In this document: piece after piece, positions 60,785 to 64,000 of the stretch | How the letters are laid out: every line of letters starts with the position of its first letter | Position numbering within the stretch: the first letter of the stretch is position 1 | NCBI RefSeq assembly: GCF_026898155.1 | Contig: NZ_CP114029.1 | Location: 4,506,001 to 4,570,000 of the forward strand | Length of the DNA: 64,000 bases | Direction: 5' to 3' | From: Jiella pelagia | GTDB taxonomy: Bacteria > Pseudomonadota > Alphaproteobacteria > Rhizobiales > Rhizobiaceae | Notes under the pieces: generated by a model | Database searches by the model: none | Told to the model about the DNA's origin: nothing | The model's input: only the letters and a program-made list of their open reading frames with translations | Translations under genes and position numbers: made by a program

Positions 60785-61459
60785 ATGACATCCACTGGGC
60801 GGGAAAAACCGGGTCTGCGAATGGCCGACCGGGTGTATGAGGCGATCCGGCGGGAGATCCTCGACGGTCGGCTGGCGGCAGGCGAAAAGATCACCGAGGC
60901 TGTGCTGGCGGAGCGCTTCGATGCCAGCCGCACCCCGGTGCGATCGGCGATCGTGCGACTGGCCGGCGACGGCTTCGTCGAGATGACGCCGCGTTCTGGA
61001 ACTGTGGTGAAGCGGCGGACGCCTGCAGAAGTGTCCGAAATCTACGAGGTGCGGGCGCTTCTCGAAAGCGCCGCGGCGGGACTTGCGGCCGGGCGGTGCG
61101 ACGAACGCGACCTGGATGAGCTGAAGGCGATCCAGAGCGAGATGGAGGCGGCCACGACGGGACCATGGCAGGCCGAAGAGGAAGTGGTCGAGCGGATCTC
61201 CGCTCTCAATCAGGCGTTCCACCAGAAGATCCTCGAAGCCTCGCGCAATGCGACCCTGGCGGACTCCGCAGCGCGGCTGATGAACATCGGTTTCCTGATC
61301 AACACCTATGCCCGCTTCTCCCATCCCGAGATCGAGCGCAGCCTCTTCGAGCATCGGCAGCTGATCGCGGCGCTGACCTCCCGCGATCCGGCCTGGGCCG
61401 AAGCGGTGATGCGGGCGCACATCCTCGGCGCCCGCAACAGCCTTGCGGCAGCGAGCTGA
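60785..61459 (+). CDS. GntR family transcriptional regulator (FCD domain)
   Basis: A 224-residue regulator. The N-terminal winged helix is RVYEAIRREILDGRLAAGEKITEAVLAERFDASRTPVRSAIVRLAGDGFVEM, the GntR pattern exactly. The all-helical FCD ligand domain (TPAEVSEIYEVRALLESAAA...LNQAFHQKIL) follows. The ATG at 60785 is taken because the domain begins at residue ~14; a longer reading from 60629 would cross the promoter. It is divergent from the CoA-transferase operon. FCD regulators respond to organic acids, matching the transporter and enzymes around it. It ends 6 bases from the convergent second dctM. Confidence 0.93.
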   Translation: MTSTGREKPGLRMADRVYEAIRREILDGRLAAGEKITEAVLAERFDASRTPVRSAIVRLAGDGFVEMTPRSGTVVKRRTPAEVSEIYEVRALLESAAAGLAAGRCDERDLDELKAIQSEMEAATTGPWQAEEEVVERISALNQAFHQKILEASRNATLADSAARLMNIGFLINTYARFSHPEIERSLFEHRQLIAALTSRDPAWAEAVMRAHILGARNSLAAAS

Positions 61460-61465
61460 GCGCCG

Positions 61466-62740
61466 TCACAGATTGTCGGGCACGAAGCTGACGATGATCG
61501 GCAACAGCCAGATCAGGTAGAGTGCCAGGAACATCAGGCCGATGAAGGGCAGGACGCCGCGCACCACCGTGCCGAGATTGGTTCGCGCCACCGCCTGGAT
61601 GACGAAGAGGTTCAGCCCCACCGGCGGGGTGATCAGCGCCACCTCGATCAGGATGACGAAATACATCGCGAACCAGATCGGGTCGATGCCGAGGGCAAGA
61701 ACGGTCGGAAACAGCACCGGCATCATGATCAGCAGCATCGACAGGCTCTCGAGGAACAGCCCGATGAACAGGAGGATGAGGCCGACGATCAGGAGGAATA
61801 CCGTCGCGCTCTGGACCTGGGTGTCGAAGAGCTGGGAGATCTGCGCCGGCACCTGGTAGAGCGTGACTGCCTTGCCGAAGATCTTGGCGCCGATGACGAT
61901 CAGGAAAAGGACGATGGTGGTCGACACGGTCTCTCGGACCGCGGCGAGAAATCCCGGCCGGTCCAGCGATCGCAGCACGAAGGCGGTGATCAGGAAGGCG
62001 AAGACTGCGCCGACGGCGGAGGCCTCTGTCGGTGTGAAGGCGCCGGTATAGATGCCGCCGATCATCAGGATGGCGAGGCCGCCGGTCGGGAGCGCCCGGA
62101 TCGTCGCCCGCCGCCGCTCTGCCGAGCCGATCTTCGCCGAAGGGCGGTATTCCTTCGAGAAGAAGGAATAGGCGACGGTGAAGAGGCCGAACAGGACGAG
62201 CAGCAGGATGCCTGGGCCAATGCCCGCGAGGAACAGCTTGCCGATGCTTTCTTCGGTGATGACGCCATAGACGATCAGCGGGATCGACGGGGGAATGAGA
62301 ATGCCGAGCGTGCCGCCCGCCGCCAAGAGACCGAGGGTGAAGGACTTGCCGTAGCCGCGGGAAGTCATTTCCGGCACGGCGACGGTGGCGACGGTGGCGG
62401 CCGTCGCAACCGAGGAGCCGGAGATCGCCGAGAAGATGCCGCAGGAAGCCAGCGCCGCGATGCCGAGGCCGCCCGGCCAGTGCCCGACCCAGCTCTGCAG
62501 GGCGTCGAACAGATCCTTGCCGACGCCGCCCTTCAACAGGATGTTCGACATCAACAGGAAGAGCGGGACGGACAGGAGAATGAAGTTGTCGAGGGCGCCG
62601 TGGAGGTTCTGCGCCACCATGATCAGCGGCAGGCCCTTGAGGAACAGCATCACCGTACCGAGGCCGGCGAGCGCGAAAGCCACTGGCAGGCCGCAAAAAA
62701 GCAGCGCCAGCAGCGCGACGACGACAAGGACGAGCGTCAT
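61466..62740 (-). CDS. TRAP transporter large permease (DctM), second system
   Basis: A 424-residue, 12-helix DctM protein. It has LHGALDNFILLSVPLFLLMSNILLKGG, SAISGSSVATAATVATVAVPEM, TLGILIPPSIPLIVYGVITEESIGKLFLAGIGPG, TPTEASAVGAVFAFLITA and TPPVGLNLFVIQAVARTNLG. The GTG/ATG start at 62740 overlaps the DctQ stop by four bases. This is a separate TRAP system from that at 56-59 kb, and the two DctM proteins differ clearly in sequence. Confidence 0.93.
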   Translation of the reverse strand: MTLVLVVVALLALLFCGLPVAFALAGLGTVMLFLKGLPLIMVAQNLHGALDNFILLSVPLFLLMSNILLKGGVGKDLFDALQSWVGHWPGGLGIAALASCGIFSAISGSSVATAATVATVAVPEMTSRGYGKSFTLGLLAAGGTLGILIPPSIPLIVYGVITEESIGKLFLAGIGPGILLLVLFGLFTVAYSFFSKEYRPSAKIGSAERRRATIRALPTGGLAILMIGGIYTGAFTPTEASAVGAVFAFLITAFVLRSLDRPGFLAAVRETVSTTIVLFLIVIGAKIFGKAVTLYQVPAQISQLFDTQVQSATVFLLIVGLILLFIGLFLESLSMLLIMMPVLFPTVLALGIDPIWFAMYFVILIEVALITPPVGLNLFVIQAVARTNLGTVVRGVLPFIGLMFLALYLIWLLPIIVSFVPDNL

Positions 62741-63321
62741 TCTATCAGCGTTCCATCGGAGGCCGGGGCATGCTCGCCGGCGGGCGTGAATTCCGGCGCC
62801 GGCACGAAGGGCAGGCGGATGAGGTCTGCCAGCGCCTGAATCGCAAGGAGCGCGAAGCCGACCACGACCGGCAGCTCCGACACCCAGTTCGGCATCTCCA
62901 GCATGGTCGGCTGGCGGCGTCCGAGCCGGATCGAATCCATCACCGTGTCGAAGCCGTAGATCACCGCAACCAGAGAGAAGGCGAGAATGACGAGAAGGGC
63001 GAAGGCCTCGGCGGCGCGCCGCACGCCCGGTCCGGCCAGGGCCAGGACCGCGGTGATGCGGATCATCTGCCGCTTGCGCAGGACATAGGCCATGCCGAGA
63101 TAGGTGAACCAGACCTGGCAGGCGATGGCGACGTCCTGGGCCCAGATCGTCGGTGCATTGAAGACGTAGCGGAGCGCCACGTCCATGAACAGCATCAGGG
63201 CGATGGCGATGACGAGACCGTCCCCGAGCGCGGCGCAGGTCGAGCCGATCCCGTCGATCGTCTTTAGGATCGGATTGCCTCGCACCGTGCTCGAGCCGGC
63301 GGTCCCGTCATTGCGTGTCAT
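62737..63321 (-). CDS. TRAP transporter small permease (DctQ), second system
   Basis: A 194-residue four-helix protein: VIAIALMLFMDVALRYVFNAPTIWAQDVAIACQVWFTYLG carries the family core with the R-Y-x-F motif, followed by VLRKRQMIRITAVL. Translation is coupled to dctM through a four-base overlap. The C-terminal tail is Pro/Ala-rich. The gap to the binding-protein stop is only 12 bases, so all three genes form one transcript. Confidence 0.9.
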   Translation of the reverse strand: MTRNDGTAGSSTVRGNPILKTIDGIGSTCAALGDGLVIAIALMLFMDVALRYVFNAPTIWAQDVAIACQVWFTYLGMAYVLRKRQMIRITAVLALAGPGVRRAAEAFALLVILAFSLVAVIYGFDTVMDSIRLGRRQPTMLEMPNWVSELPVVVGFALLAIQALADLIRLPFVPAPEFTPAGEHAPASDGTLIE

Positions 63322-63333
63322 CGTGCGTCAGGC

Positions 63334-64000
63334 TCAGCGCATCGCCTTGACCTGGTCGACGAGTTCCTTGCCGGCCTCGCCTGCCGACTCGATGTAGGCG
63401 TCGACGGCGGGAGCCGCGGCTTCCTGCCAGGCGGCGATCTGTTCCGGCGTGAGGTTCTGGACCTTCATCTCGGTCTCGTCGGCGATGAATTTCTCGGAGG
63501 CGAGGTTCTCGTCCTTGGTCTCGGCCCGCATCTTCTCCTCGGCCTTGAGCGCGGCCTCCTGCATCCAGCCCTTCTCCTGATCGCTCATGGCGTCGAAGGT
63601 CTCGTCGTTCATGACGACGAGAAACTCCGTCTGGGCATGGTTGGTGATCGTCACCCAGTCCATGACCTCGAAGAGCTTGCGCGACTGGATCGCGGTGGTG
63701 CCGGTCATGCCGACGTCGACCGTGCCGCGCTGATAGGCGAGGAACTGCTCGGAACCGCCGATCTTCACGGGAACGCCGCCGACGGCGTTGATGAAGTCGC
63801 CGGACGGCTTGCCGAGGACGCGGACCTTCTTGCCCTTCATGTCGTCGGGGGCCTTCATCGGCACCTCCTTGGACAGAAGCTGCACAGGGCCGTAATCCTG
63901 CCACCACATCACGCGGGTGCCGGTCTGGCGGATCAGCTCGTCGAGCTTCTGGCGGACCGGGCTGTCGGGGCCGGCTGCCTTGGCGAGGGTTTCATAGTCC
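63334..64000 (-). CDS. TRAP transporter periplasmic binding protein (DctP), C-terminal part
   Basis: The gene enters from the right edge, so the N-terminus and signal peptide are missing; about 222 residues remain. The DctP core is visible: MKAPDDMKGKKVRVLGKPSGDFINAVGGVPVKIGGSEQFLAYQRGTVDVGMTGTTAIQSRKLFEVMDWVTIT, which includes the Arg (in KVRV) and the repeat-forming GTVDVG segment. The reading is continuous to the edge, with no internal lesion. It is the first gene of the second TRAP system on the minus strand. Confidence 0.9.
   Translation of the reverse strand, partial: DYETLAKAAGPDSPVRQKLDELIRQTGTRVMWWQDYGPVQLLSKEVPMKAPDDMKGKKVRVLGKPSGDFINAVGGVPVKIGGSEQFLAYQRGTVDVGMTGTTAIQSRKLFEVMDWVTITNHAQTEFLVVMNDETFDAMSDQEKGWMQEAALKAEEKMRAETKDENLASEKFIADETEMKVQNLTPEQIAAWQEAAAPAVDAYIESAGEAGKELVDQVKAMR

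Overview
The window is GC-rich (my estimate, mid-60s %) and densely packed with high-GC codon usage. Its gene content points to an alphaproteobacterium of the Hyphomicrobiales (Rhizobiales): a TetR gene abutting ilvC, a DUF3618/holin-like/NdiB-like stress cluster with a 24-residue membrane peptide, many Dpp-type and TRAP importers, and GntR/LysR-controlled catabolic operons. I cannot name the genus. No phage, plasmid backbone, rRNA or CRISPR array is present. There is one tRNA-Lys and one transposase remnant.

Layout. 1-5.5 kb: end of a MetY-like gene, a cupin, an orphan muramidase, a P450, a periplasmic repeat protein, a formate/nitrite channel and an FtsB-like gene. 5.5-21.3 kb: a catabolic region with LysR, a Rieske oxygenase, a gamma-family PLP enzyme, two opine-oxidase-like flavoproteins, a sarcosine-oxidase-like flavoprotein, a membrane desaturase/hydroxylase, a PhnD-like binding protein and a Dpp-type ABC importer. 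It looks suited to import and oxidative N-dealkylation of an amine or betaine. 21.7-25 kb: a GAPDH-family gene overlapping a malic enzyme. 25.1-33.2 kb: an amide operon (AmiC-like sensor, ANTAR regulator, Dpp-type importer, formamidase) with a promoter and two-hairpin leader. 33.5-41.5 kb: a cell-surface repeat protein, pdxJ, a soluble sugar dehydrogenase and a stress-membrane cluster. 41.9-47.8 kb: a small DnaB-like ATPase, a diguanylate cyclase, TetR-ilvC, PilZ, tRNA-Lys and an FRG-domain gene. 48.2-55 kb: the most novel operon, with a NadC-like phosphoribosyltransferase, a PhnN::NMP-phosphorylase fusion, a TAXI-TRAP importer and MarR. 55.5-64 kb: HMG-CoA-lyase-like and CaiB CoA-transferase genes with one DctPQM transporter, a GntR gene, and a second DctPQM transporter cut by the window edge.

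A feature cutting across all of this: at least 14 genes are broken by a one-base insertion at exactly the same place, the centre of GAGCTC, which becomes GAGNCTC. Removing that base restores the family-standard protein every time. One affected gene is the housekeeping gene ilvC, and another site creates a false DppB-DppC fusion. I therefore annotate these genes as intact CDSs whose consensus carries a motif-specific insertion. A sequencing or consensus artefact at this motif is the leading explanation. Eight uninterrupted GAGCTC sites were also seen.
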